From contig JALHUC010000349.1 in NCBI GenBank assembly GCA_022865845.1, forward strand, positions 1-7,882: DNA of 7,882 bases. Reading direction: 5' to 3'. Positions 1 to 6,406 of this stretch are shown here, piece by piece. The DNA comes from a bacterium (GTDB lineage Bacteria; BMS3Abin14). Under the pieces are notes generated by a model. That model was given only the letters and a program-made list of their open reading frames with translations, was not told where the DNA came from and searched no databases. The translations under genes were made by a program, and so were the position numbers. The stretch's first letter is position 1. The number at the start of each line of letters is the position of its first letter.

Positions 1-62
1 GCGGTACCGAGATCGATAGCCAGATCGTTTGACATTAACCCAAGGATGTTGTTCCAAAACAT
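1..62 (-). CDS. mreB: Rod shape-determining protein MreB, N-terminal fragment (cut by window edge)
   Basis: The minus strand read from 62 gives MFWNNILGLMSNDLAIDLGT followed by A, then the window ends. The segment SNDLAIDLGTA is the hallmark first beta strand and phosphate-1 loop of MreB, the bacterial actin homologue that organises peptidoglycan synthesis under the inner membrane. The hydrophobic, aromatic first residues fit the amphipathic N-terminal membrane helix of Gram-negative MreB. The ATG is preceded by TGAGGT at 75-70 with 7 nt spacing, a good ribosome binding site. Only 21 codons of a protein usually near 345 residues are present, so the active-site completeness cannot be judged. 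It is divergent from the ppiD-like gene; mreC and mreD would be expected further left. The call rests on a short but very characteristic stretch. Confidence 0.85.
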   Translation of the reverse strand, partial: MFWNNILGLMSNDLAIDLGT

Positions 63-260
63 AAGTATTACCTCAATATCAGCTCACTGCCGGTCAGGAT
101 AAGAATCGACACCCGCCAAAGCAATTGGAAAAAGACCGCACCCACCCCTGAAAAAAAAGGGATCCGATTTCACCGCAAAGGTGCAAACGCCACGACCATT
201 CAACCAAGCGATATTAGCAGAACAAAAAATTCATTTCAACGTCCGTATCGCCACAAAAGC

Positions 261-289
261 CTATTATTTTTAACTTTTTTTGTGGTCAA
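261..289 (-). promoter_or_regulatory. Possible sigma70-type promoter for mreB
   Basis: On the minus strand a -35-like TTGACC (289-284) is followed after 17 nt by a weak -10-like TAATAG (266-261). AATAAT at 268-263 is an alternative -10 with a shorter spacer. The -35 box overlaps one arm of the 8-bp inverted repeat at 251-258/278-285, which could be an operator. The predicted leader would be about 190 nt. Only the -35 box is a good match, so confidence is low. Confidence 0.3.
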
Positions 290-296
290 ACTACAA

Positions 297-410
297 GTGA
301 ATCGTAAATTGTGAAGAGCGAAAGGAATAACGGGAACCTGTTCACGGTTCACTGTTCACTGTTCACTGTTCACTTTTCACTGTTCACTTTTTACCGTTCA
401 CCCTTGCAAT
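297..410. repeat. Heptamer tandem repeat block with two opposed arms
   Basis: The left arm (297-338) is a run of degenerate 7-nt units with GTGAA-type cores: GTGAATC, GTAAATT, GTGAAGA, then more diverged GCGAAAG, GAATAAC, GGGAACC. After a 2-nt step the right arm (341-410) runs in the reverse-complement sense: TTCACGG, TTCACTG three times, TTCACTT, TTCACTG, TTCACTT, TTTACCG, TTCACCC and a final TTGCAAT. The units stay in 7-nt register throughout each arm. GTGAA and TTCAC are reverse complements, so the block could fold into an imperfect hairpin. The last unit doubles as the -35 box of the downstream promoter. Confidence 0.9.
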
Positions 411-431
411 CATCCTCTATTCCCTTATAAT
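404..431 (+). promoter_or_regulatory. Sigma70-like promoter of the ppiD-like gene
   Basis: The -35 element TTGCAA (404-409, 4 of 6 consensus) and a perfect -10 element TATAAT (426-431) are separated by 16 nt. Transcription would start near 438-440, leaving a leader of about 70 nt before the ATG at 508. The -35 box is the last, diverged unit of the heptamer array, so array length changes would alter the DNA directly upstream. Confidence 0.6.
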
Positions 432-507
432 GTCCCGTTGCTCAACATCGACAAACATTCGTAGCGTATCTTGGCACTAAAAACGCTTCCAGGGAGGACA
501 GTTGCAA

Positions 508-2412
508 ATGCTCGAGTATATGAGGAAAAATGTTGGTTCGTGGGTGATCAAGTTCATGCTTTTCGGTATCGCCATCGTTTTTTCTTTTTGGGGTGTGGGT
601 TCCTATTCGAACAAGGACACTAATACCGTCATGACCATAGACGAGATGAAAGTCCCTTACAACGAATACAGGAATATATACAACACTCTCTTTGAATCCT
701 ACCGGGAAGTATATGAGAATCTGGATTCGGCAACTCTCGATTTTCTCGATATCAAAAAACAGGCCATCGATGCCCTGACGGAAAGATACCTCCTGTATGA
801 GGCTGCCCGGCGAATGAACCTGGATGTCTCCAGCTCCGAAATCGCCGCACAGATCGCCAGTGACCCAACTTTGCAGGAAAACGGGGGTTTTTCACGGCAG
901 AGGTATCAGCTCTTTCTGGATCTGAACCGGGTGACTGCTGAAGCCTATGAGGCTTCCGTTGAACGCGACCTTCTCCTCTCCAAGGCAATGGAACTCATCA
1001 AAGTGTCTGCGGTGATCACCCCCCAGGAGGTACAGGATAATCTTCAGCTTCTTACCCGTAAAGCTGTCGTAAAGGTGCTCCGAATGGGTCCCAACGATTT
1101 CGTGCGCAGCGTCCCCACACCCAGTGAAGATCAGCTGCTGGACTTCTTCGAGGAAAACCTGGAGATCTACAGGGTTCCGGAAACATTCAAGCAGACCATA
1201 GCCGTGATCGACCCTTCCATGCTGGAAGACCAGATCCAGGTGACTATAGAGGAGCTGGAGGCCTGGTATGAAGACCGGGAGCCAGAGTACACGGAGCCTG
1301 CGGCCTACCGCCTTAAACACATTCTCCTTTCTCTGCCCCAGGATGCGTCCGCCCAGACCATCAGTGAGATCAGGGTCAAGGCCGAAGATGTCGTCCGAAT
1401 GATCCGGGATGGTGAGATATCCTTCGAAAAAGCAGTTGATAAATACTCCGACGACACCAGCAGCCGCGCCAAAGGCGGGGACATGGGTTTTGTGGAGGAG
1501 AATGAGCTGGACAGACCTGTCCGAATTACAGCCCAGGAACTCGAACCGGACGAGATCAGCGATCCGGTACCCACGGCAAACGGTTTCGAGATCATTAGCG
1601 TCACCGAAGCTAGGGAGGAACAGCTAATACCGTTCTCACAGGTACGTGATGATATTGAAAAGCAGATCAAACGTGAAAAGGTATTAGAACTGGCTTACGA
1701 TCTTGCTGATGACCTGCTTGATGAAGTTCAGGATTCAGCCCGCCCCCTGGAAGAACTGGCCAGAGACAAGAGCCTCATGACCATCACAACCCCTCTTTTC
1801 ACCCGAGACTCAGCCCTGGAGGCCATGGAGCTGCCAGAGGATCTTCTCCAGGCTGTTTTCGACACCGAGGAAGAGGAGGTCGGCGACATCTACGAGAGGG
1901 ACGGTAAACTCTATCTTTTCCAGACGATTGAGAGAAACGATTCCTACCTTCCGAAAATGGATGAAGTCCGTGACCAGGTGGCGGGCGGCCTGCTGATCAA
2001 ACAAGCTATGGGGATTGCCCTTGAAAAGGCCAGGGAGCTGCTTGCTGCTTATGAAGGTGGACAATCCATCAACTCTCTGGCCGCATCAGTGAAGAAGAGG
2101 GTCGTAACTACAGAGCCGTTCACGATCATGGAAACTACCCTGGCTGAAATCGACGATGCCCAGAAGATCATCCAGGCTGCCTTTTCCCTTTCCGAGCCCG
2201 GCCAGGCAGCAGTAGCCGGCGGGGGACAGTCCCAGTATCTAATTGTACTGGACAGTTTCGTGGAATCGAGTGAAGAAGAGCTGAACGAGAACCGTTCAAT
2301 GATCGAAGGTGCCCTCATGTACCAGAGAGAACAGGATATTCTCAAAGGGTACGTCCAGGCTCTCAAGGAAGAGATGGGAGACAGGATCGTAGTGAATGAG
2401 GAAATGCTTTAA
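508..2412 (+). CDS. ppiD: PpiD/SurA-type membrane-anchored periplasmic peptidyl-prolyl cis-trans isomerase
   Basis: The 634-residue product is close in size to E. coli PpiD (623). It starts with a short basic segment and one membrane helix at residues about 13-33 (KFMLFGIAIVFSFWGVG), the signal anchor typical of PpiD with the rest in the periplasm. A SurA-N-like chaperone region follows (about 35-175). A parvulin (PpiC) rotamase domain lies at about 266-370, recognised by YRLKHILLSLP and GGDMGFVEEN. The C-terminal 260 residues are charged and helical, as in PpiD. Family members help outer-membrane and secreted proteins leave the SecYEG translocon and fold; rotamase activity is often weak and is not proven here. 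I prefer ATG 508 because GGGAGGA (492-498) sits 9 nt upstream; a TTG at 502 would leave only 3 nt. The gene is alone on its strand, diverges from mreB and converges on the lipoprotein gene. Confidence 0.88.
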   Translation: MLEYMRKNVGSWVIKFMLFGIAIVFSFWGVGSYSNKDTNTVMTIDEMKVPYNEYRNIYNTLFESYREVYENLDSATLDFLDIKKQAIDALTERYLLYEAARRMNLDVSSSEIAAQIASDPTLQENGGFSRQRYQLFLDLNRVTAEAYEASVERDLLLSKAMELIKVSAVITPQEVQDNLQLLTRKAVVKVLRMGPNDFVRSVPTPSEDQLLDFFEENLEIYRVPETFKQTIAVIDPSMLEDQIQVTIEELEAWYEDREPEYTEPAAYRLKHILLSLPQDASAQTISEIRVKAEDVVRMIRDGEISFEKAVDKYSDDTSSRAKGGDMGFVEENELDRPVRITAQELEPDEISDPVPTANGFEIISVTEAREEQLIPFSQVRDDIEKQIKREKVLELAYDLADDLLDEVQDSARPLEELARDKSLMTITTPLFTRDSALEAMELPEDLLQAVFDTEEEEVGDIYERDGKLYLFQTIERNDSYLPKMDEVRDQVAGGLLIKQAMGIALEKARELLAAYEGGQSINSLAASVKKRVVTTEPFTIMETTLAEIDDAQKIIQAAFSLSEPGQAAVAGGGQSQYLIVLDSFVESSEEELNENRSMIEGALMYQREQDILKGYVQALKEEMGDRIVVNEEML

Positions 2413-2415
2413 AGG

Positions 2416-2450
2416 CAGAATTCAGAACGCAGGACGCAGAACGCAGGAGA
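2416..2450. repeat. Heptamer repeat, left inverted arm around the terminator
   Basis: Five in-register 7-nt units CAGAATT, CAGAACG, CAGGACG, CAGAACG, CAGGAGA begin 4 nt after the ppiD-like stop codon. The reverse complement of 2417-2446 matches 2605-2634 at 27 of 30 positions by hand count, so this is one arm of a long inverted repeat with a spacer of about 158 nt that contains the terminator. Confidence 0.9.
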
Positions 2451-2496
2451 AGATCAAGAGCTGTTTAACTACGCAGTACATTTTCCGCATTGAGAA

Positions 2497-2535
2497 AACA
2501 AAAAAAGCCGGGCGCCAAAACGCCCGCCTTTTTAT
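2497..2535. terminator. Bidirectional rho-independent terminator
   Basis: A CGGGCG stem (2509-2514) and CGCCCG (2521-2526) surround a six-base CCAAAA loop. A further G-C pair follows after one mismatch, with an A-run on the left (2501-2506) and a T-run on the right (2529-2533). The A and T runs pair with each other or serve as the U-tract in each direction, so the hairpin can stop both the plus-strand ppiD-like transcript and the minus-strand lipoprotein transcript. It sits between these convergent genes. Confidence 0.85.
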
Positions 2536-2603
2536 TCCATCCTCTGCATTCTATTTTCATGAGTTCATTTCTGCCTTGCCTAACGGATTACCCTGGTTTT
2601 CCT

Positions 2604-2638
2604 TCTGCGTTCTGAGTCCTGTGTTCTGAGTTCTATTT
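2604..2638. repeat. Heptamer repeat, right inverted arm overlapping a stop codon
   Basis: Five in-register 7-nt units TCTGCGT, TCTGAGT, CCTGTGT, TCTGAGT, TCTATTT form the inverted partner of 2416-2450. The last unit covers the TAG stop (2635-2633) and the last lysine codon of the minus-strand lipoprotein gene, so the repeat has reached or shaped the end of that gene. Confidence 0.9.
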
Positions 2639-3064
2639 CTTACTTACCCCATTTACCGTGGCCGTAATAGTCTCCCTGTCCCCCGACAGCGCTCTGACCT
2701 CGAAGGTGAATGTGTATCCGTCCGACCGGTAGGAAATACCGTGGGCAGGGTCCCACATAAGTTCGGTCATGTCTGCTGGAAGGTTCGCGTCGGCCAGGAT
2801 CTCCCTTAGTGTACTGTAATCGTAAAGGTCCATATCATCCGGATACTCATTGGCGGGTGAAACAGCAGGGTATCTCATCAAGGCCGCCCTCACATTATTC
2901 ACATTGGAAACAGCGACCTGGGCCGCGGCAGCACTCTTTTGCCCGACCATCATCTCGATGGGCTTTATCACATCTTCCTCAATCGTTTTTTCACAGCCGG
3001 AAAAAACCAGGAGAAAGGATAAAGGTAAAAGGGTAAAGGTTAAATACAGTTTGAATCGATACAT
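2633..3064 (-). CDS. Small lipoprotein with a pseudopilin-like C-terminal body
   Basis: The 143-residue product begins MYRFKLYLTFTLLPLSFLLV and continues FSGC, a lipoprotein signal peptide with a lipobox-like FSGC around residue 24; phenylalanine at -3 is not the commonest choice. The mature part has a helix rich in Ala and Val (KSAAAAQVAVSNVNNVRAAL), then a YP...L...DPAHGISYRSDGYTFTFEV segment ending near DRETITATVNG. That order (helix, small loop, aromatic-rich strands, DG-like turn) resembles the globular domain of type II secretion or type IV pseudopilins such as GspG. The pilin N-terminal methylation helix is replaced by the lipoprotein signal. This resemblance is by eye only. The start ATG at 3064 has GGGAGG (3077-3072) 7 nt upstream; an upstream in-frame start at 3133 would put 23 implausible residues before the signal peptide. 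It is the last gene of the rlmD operon or has its own promoter in the repeat-filled 96-nt gap. Confidence 0.75.
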   Translation of the reverse strand: MYRFKLYLTFTLLPLSFLLVFSGCEKTIEEDVIKPIEMMVGQKSAAAAQVAVSNVNNVRAALMRYPAVSPANEYPDDMDLYDYSTLREILADANLPADMTELMWDPAHGISYRSDGYTFTFEVRALSGDRETITATVNGVSKK

Positions 3065-3093
3065 GATTGGGCCTCCCGTATATGTCGGATGAG

Positions 3094-3177
3094 GTGATCG
3101 GTGATCGTAAAAAGCATAATTCTCAATGCTCAATCCGTGATCCTCAATTGTTTGACCTGTTCACGCTTCACTGTTCA
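3094..3177. repeat. Heptamer-period repeat block running into the methyltransferase gene
   Basis: Twelve consecutive 7-nt units stay in register: GTGATCG twice, TAAAAAG, CATAATT, CTCAATG, CTCAATC, CGTGATC, CTCAATT, GTTTGAC, CTGTTCA, CGCTTCA, CTGTTCA. The last three match the TTCAC-type units at 341-403. The block fills the gap between the lipoprotein and methyltransferase genes and covers the last codons of the latter. Confidence 0.8.
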
Positions 3178-3949
3178 TTTTTTTCAGAAGAAAAATCCCC
3201 TTCTCATCCGTGTAGGAATCCACTTTCCCTTCATCGTCCAACTGCACCTTGAACTTTTCCTGAATATCCAGCGAAGCCTGCTGGAACCTTTCCTCAACAG
3301 CTCTGATCCCAACCTCATCAAGACCTGTACGCTTGGCCCACTTCTGAAAAAGATGGGTTCGCTCAAACAACTCCACTGAGATCGTCTGCAATCCTGTCTT
3401 TTCGAAAAGCTTCAGCCACTGCCGAAGAGTATGGGAGCGCATGTGACTGGGGTCGCGCAGCCGCTCTATCTCATTGATAAACCGATCTTTATCCGCCTCT
3501 TCGGGTACAATACTATCTATGATGACACACCTTCCCTCCGGTTCAAGAACACGAACCACCTCATCGAGAAATCCAGGTATCGACGCAAAGTGGTGGGGTG
3601 CTATGCGGCAGAGCAGGAGTGAAGCCGTACTATTTGCGAGGGGAAGGTGGTCTGCAGCAGATTGGATGAATTGCACATTCTCAAGTCCAGCCCCAGATAG
3701 GTGTTCTCTTGTCACCTGAAGCATTTCCATGGTCAGATCCACCGCAACGCAAAACTTCGAAAAGGGGCCAGCGGCCGCAAGAGCATGGCCTGCCCCAGTG
3801 GCCACATCCACTGTCAAAGAGGGAGACTGCAGTGAAGCCATCTGCCTGATCACATCGAGATCCGAACCGGATTGATGATCGTCGCTGATGAGGTATCGAT
3901 CGGCACTGCGAGAGAAGGTAAGCCTGGGATCGGTGCGGTCGTCTGGCAT
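3161..3949 (-). CDS. Class I SAM-dependent methyltransferase, YcgJ/UbiE-like
   Basis: The 262-residue product has a Rossmann-type methyltransferase core. Motif I is VDVATGAGHALA (47-58), an acidic residue for the SAM ribose lies in VAVDLTMEML (69-78), motif II/III is AADHLPLANSTASLLLCRIA (98-117) followed by HHF, and the post-motif is VLEPEGRCVIID (134-145). Residues 164-181 (LRDPSHMRSHTLRQWLKL) closely recall B. subtilis YcgJ as I remember it, so the YcgJ-like branch is likely; the substrate is unknown and it is probably not the quinone enzyme UbiE itself. I choose ATG 3949, 7 nt after the rlmD stop, with AGAGGG about 10 nt upstream; a TTG at 3955 is possible and would add MA. The tight spacing implies co-transcription with rlmD. 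The last codons (MNSEA and stop) lie inside a heptamer repeat. Confidence 0.85.
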   Translation of the reverse strand: MPDDRTDPRLTFSRSADRYLISDDHQSGSDLDVIRQMASLQSPSLTVDVATGAGHALAAAGPFSKFCVAVDLTMEMLQVTREHLSGAGLENVQFIQSAADHLPLANSTASLLLCRIAPHHFASIPGFLDEVVRVLEPEGRCVIIDSIVPEEADKDRFINEIERLRDPSHMRSHTLRQWLKLFEKTGLQTISVELFERTHLFQKWAKRTGLDEVGIRAVEERFQQASLDIQEKFKVQLDDEGKVDSYTDEKGIFLLKKMNSEA

Positions 3950-3956
3950 CGCCAAC

Positions 3957-5264
3957 CTACCCTCTCATCACAACCAGCGCCTCCGAATGGAAGGTCTGGG
4001 GAAACATATCGAAGAGTTCTATATCGTTGATAACGTATCCTGCCTCGGTCAAACGGGCAAGGTCTCTGGCAAGAGTGGACGGTTCGCAGGAAACATAGAT
4101 CAGGCAAGGGAAACGTTTTGCGCCCAATAATTTTGCCACCTCCAAGGGAAGACCTGTTCTGGGGGGATCAACGATCACGGCATCGGATTGGGCGAAATCC
4201 TGTTCCAGAAAGCGCGAAGTATCCATTTCGATGAAACGGTTGTCTGGTGCGGATGCCGAACGGGCGTCGAGTATGGCTCCAGGGGAGGCTTCCACACCAA
4301 CGGCCTTCATTCCTGCAGCCGCAGCGGGCAGACTGAAGTTACCGTTCCCACAATAGAGGTCCAACAGAGAACGTGAGTCTCTGGATTGTAGATGTGTGAG
4401 GGCTCTATTCACCAGGACCTTGTTAACCTCAGGATTGACCTGAAAAAAGGTGCCCGGAGAAGCCCACATCCGGATTTTTTCAACTTCAAGAGGCAGGCTC
4501 CCTCCTTTTGCCGCAATCGCTGCTCCACGGGAGTCATGGGCAGCCTGGCCCGCCAGGTTAACCTCCCCACGAATTGCAGTATCTTCCATGCCATCCATAA
4601 TCATTCGGGCCGTATCACTATTTCCATTTAAAATGTCAATAATCCAGTTAAGGGAAATACTTCCGTCTACGGGACTCAGGGCAACTTCACAGGATTCGAG
4701 GGTCGGGTGAGTCCCATTGTCCCTGAGCCAGTCCCTTAAATCCGTTACCGTTGAGTTTAAAGCTTCAGGCAGCAGCATACATCGATCCCAGGGAACGATG
4801 CTGTTGGAACCGCGCCTGAAAAATCCGACAGCAAGTCCCTTGATCTGCAAACGGGCGCGGAAGCGATATTCAAATTCGTCAGGGGATGGATGAACCCGGA
4901 TTGAGGGCAGATCTTTAAGGTGAGCGATCCCTCTCAGGGCCTGTTTAAAGACGTCCTCTTTCCAGCGGAGCTGGGACCCATAATCCATGTGCATCCACTG
5001 ACACCCGCCACACCGCCCGAACCACGGACATGGAGGATCCCTCCGCTGGGCGGAGCTTTCAATTAGTTTATCCAACTCGGCGAAATGAACGCCCCGACGC
5101 TTCCTGACCTCCCGCAAAGAGACAATATCCCCCGGTGCTGTGATGGGAACGAATACGACGCCTTTATCCATATAGCCGAGACCGCTTCCCCCCGGAACAA
5201 GCTTTTCGATCCGCACGGTAGGGGGGGTGGAGTGAATATGGTTTTTCTTCTTTTTTTGGGACAT
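3957..5264 (-). CDS. rlmD: 23S rRNA (uracil-C5)-methyltransferase RlmD/RumA family
   Basis: The 435-residue product has the full RumA layout and length. A TRAM RNA-binding domain covers about 15-70 (VRIEKLVPGGSGLGYMDKG). The 4Fe-4S cluster cysteines are Cys79, Cys85, Cys88 (CPWFGRCGGC) and probably Cys162. FFQVN is at 273-277, SAM motif I LLDLYCGNGNFSL at 300-312, DPPRTGL at 366-372 and the catalytic nucleophile Cys393 in YVSCEPSTLARDL. The C-terminal box reads FPQTFHSEALVV, with the general-base Glu428 kept but variant neighbours relative to the usual FPHTxHVE. Such enzymes methylate uracil C5 in 23S rRNA (U1939 for RlmD, U747 for RlmC); family membership is secure but the exact uracil is inferred. 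AGGAGT (5276-5271) lies 6 nt before the ATG. It is the first gene of the minus-strand operon and diverges from the GGDEF genes. Confidence 0.92.
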   Translation of the reverse strand: MSQKKKKNHIHSTPPTVRIEKLVPGGSGLGYMDKGVVFVPITAPGDIVSLREVRKRRGVHFAELDKLIESSAQRRDPPCPWFGRCGGCQWMHMDYGSQLRWKEDVFKQALRGIAHLKDLPSIRVHPSPDEFEYRFRARLQIKGLAVGFFRRGSNSIVPWDRCMLLPEALNSTVTDLRDWLRDNGTHPTLESCEVALSPVDGSISLNWIIDILNGNSDTARMIMDGMEDTAIRGEVNLAGQAAHDSRGAAIAAKGGSLPLEVEKIRMWASPGTFFQVNPEVNKVLVNRALTHLQSRDSRSLLDLYCGNGNFSLPAAAAGMKAVGVEASPGAILDARSASAPDNRFIEMDTSRFLEQDFAQSDAVIVDPPRTGLPLEVAKLLGAKRFPCLIYVSCEPSTLARDLARLTEAGYVINDIELFDMFPQTFHSEALVVMRG

Positions 5265-5295
5265 CTACGTACTCCTGATCCTGCTCTTTGATAGA

Positions 5296-5404
5296 GTCTA
5301 AGTCCTAGTCCTTGTCCTGGTCCTAGTCAAGGTCAAAGTCCAGGTCCAGGTCCAGGTCCAGGTCCAGGTCCAGGTCCAGGTCCAGGTCCAGGTCCAGGTC
5401 CAGG
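5296..5404. repeat. Hexamer tandem repeat array A (GTCNNN, 18 units)
   Basis: GTC recurs every 6 nt from 5296 to 5398, 18 times. The first seven units are degenerate (GTCTAA, GTCCTA, GTCCTT, GTCCTG, GTCCTA, GTCAAG, GTCAAA). The next eleven (5338-5403) are perfect GTCCAG copies. The array holds eleven CCAGG sites and one CCTGG site. It lies between the divergent rlmD and first GGDEF gene, ending 95 nt before the latter's ATG. The perfect part suggests recent slippage expansion from the conserved end. Confidence 0.95.
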
Positions 5405-5449
5405 AAAGTATATCCTAAAAGATATGCTTGCTAATTGGAACCGATTGGA

Positions 5450-5463
5450 TTACATTTTTGTAA
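5450..5463. repeat. Small inverted repeat in the leader of the first GGDEF gene
   Basis: TTACA (5450-5454) and TGTAA (5459-5463) flank a TTTT spacer. It sits 36 nt upstream of the start codon and could be an operator half-site pair. The second GGDEF gene shares the bases just upstream (TGGATTAC) but not this inverted repeat. No convincing -35/-10 pair was found nearby. Confidence 0.35.
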
Positions 5464-5499
5464 CAATGGTGACCAAAAGACCTTAAGGAACCCTAACTT

Positions 5500-6402
5500 A
5501 TGACAGGACATTTACAAGACTCTGAAGAACTAAGGGCTCTGTGTATCCTCGAGTGGTGTAACCGCACAGACTCCATCTTGAACCACCTCAAGGAGAACCG
5601 GGTTCAATGTAAGGTCATCCACACCATACCTTCCGAGGGTGTGGAGCTGAGGGACCAGGAGTGGGACCTCATCCTCATCGACGCGGACATGGACGGGGCC
5701 GATATCATCCAGTTCCTGGAGCAGTGCCGATCCACCCAGAACTCCGTACCTGTCGTCGCCTTTCATAATGGAGCGCGAGGCAGCCGAGATACTGCTCTGG
5801 TCAGGATGGGCGCTTTTGACGCCCTGCCCAAGGATATTGACCGGTGGAATGCCGAAGCCTACCTTGACCGTGCCATCGCCCAGGCCTTTCAGGCCAGGGA
5901 ACTGGTTTCCCTTTCCCGAACCGATCATGTTACCGGACTTTATAATCAGCGGTTTCTTTACGAAAGCCTCAAAAGGGAGATCCGCAGGGTTTCCAGAAAC
6001 TTCAAAGACCTCAGCGTTGCCCTTCTGGATCTGGACAATTTTAAGAGTTTTAACGACACCTATGGGCATCTCCAGGGGGACAAAGCCCTGGCCGGCATCG
6101 CCGAAATTATCCGCAATTCCATCCGCGAAGGAGTGGACAGTGCCTACAGGTACGGGGGTGACGAATTCATGATCATACTGCCGGAGACCAACCTGGATCA
6201 GGCCATCCTGACGGTGGACAGACTCCTTGGCAACATGGCGGAAGCGACTCCCTGGCTTCTGACCTTCAGCGTTGGCCTGTCACTTCTCTCTGACTGCGAA
6301 AACATAGAATGCCTCATCCGCTGTGCGGATAAATCCATGTACCGCGCCAAATCCAACGGTGGCAATAGGGTGATAAAGGTTGCATGCGGGGAAGTGGCCT
6401 AG
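5500..6402 (+). CDS. Receiver-like domain plus GGDEF domain protein, putative diguanylate cyclase (copy 1)
   Basis: The 300-residue soluble product has two parts. Residues about 12-125 look like a response-regulator receiver: DLILIDADMDG places a candidate phosphoacceptor at Asp61, VPVVAFHNGARG is the fourth strand and Lys111 in ALPKDID matches the conserved lysine. The usual acidic pair after the first strand is reduced to Glu18 (CILEWC), so phosphorylation is uncertain. Residues about 140-298 form a GGDEF domain with TDHVTGLYNQRFL, DLDNFKSFNDTYGHLQGD (177-194), RYGGDEF with an intact signature at 219-223 and MYRAK (280-284). Such enzymes make cyclic di-GMP from two GTP. The sequence before the signature is REGVDSAYRY, one residue longer than the canonical RxxD inhibitory-site spacing. 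AAGGAA (5485-5490) is 9 nt upstream of the ATG. It is followed by a hexamer array and a paralogue. Confidence 0.88.
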   Translation: MTGHLQDSEELRALCILEWCNRTDSILNHLKENRVQCKVIHTIPSEGVELRDQEWDLILIDADMDGADIIQFLEQCRSTQNSVPVVAFHNGARGSRDTALVRMGAFDALPKDIDRWNAEAYLDRAIAQAFQARELVSLSRTDHVTGLYNQRFLYESLKREIRRVSRNFKDLSVALLDLDNFKSFNDTYGHLQGDKALAGIAEIIRNSIREGVDSAYRYGGDEFMIILPETNLDQAILTVDRLLGNMAEATPWLLTFSVGLSLLSDCENIECLIRCADKSMYRAKSNGGNRVIKVACGEVA

Positions 6403-6406
6403 TTCA

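Larger units (their letters stand above)
63..507. other. Divergent intergenic region between mreB and the ppiD-like gene
   Basis: This gene-free stretch of 445 bases contains the mreB ribosome binding site (70-75), a possible minus-strand promoter (261-289), an 8-bp inverted repeat CCACAAAA (251-258) / TTTTGTGG (278-285), a heptamer tandem repeat block (297-410) and the promoter and ribosome binding site of the ppiD-like gene. Bases 76-250 show no convincing gene, RNA or structured element by eye. Confidence 0.7.

Noticed and set aside
121..180. Terminator-like CCC...GGG around an A-run
   Set aside because: The stem is only about three pairs and no T-run follows; it is not a credible hairpin.
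892..2366. Several minus-strand open frames inside the ppiD-like gene
   Set aside because: All are antisense to a gene with a membrane anchor and rotamase domain in the expected order; none shows a recognisable domain.
2396..2629. Plus-strand open frame after the ppiD-like gene
   Set aside because: It runs through both heptamer arms and the terminator hairpin, and has no family resemblance.
3065..3133. Upstream start for the lipoprotein gene
   Set aside because: It would place 23 residues before the signal peptide and partly come from repeat DNA, while ATG 3064 has a well-spaced GGGAGG.
5530..6069. Minus-strand open frame of 179 codons
   Set aside because: It is antisense to the receiver-GGDEF gene, which has clear domain motifs; no domain or ribosome binding site supports it.
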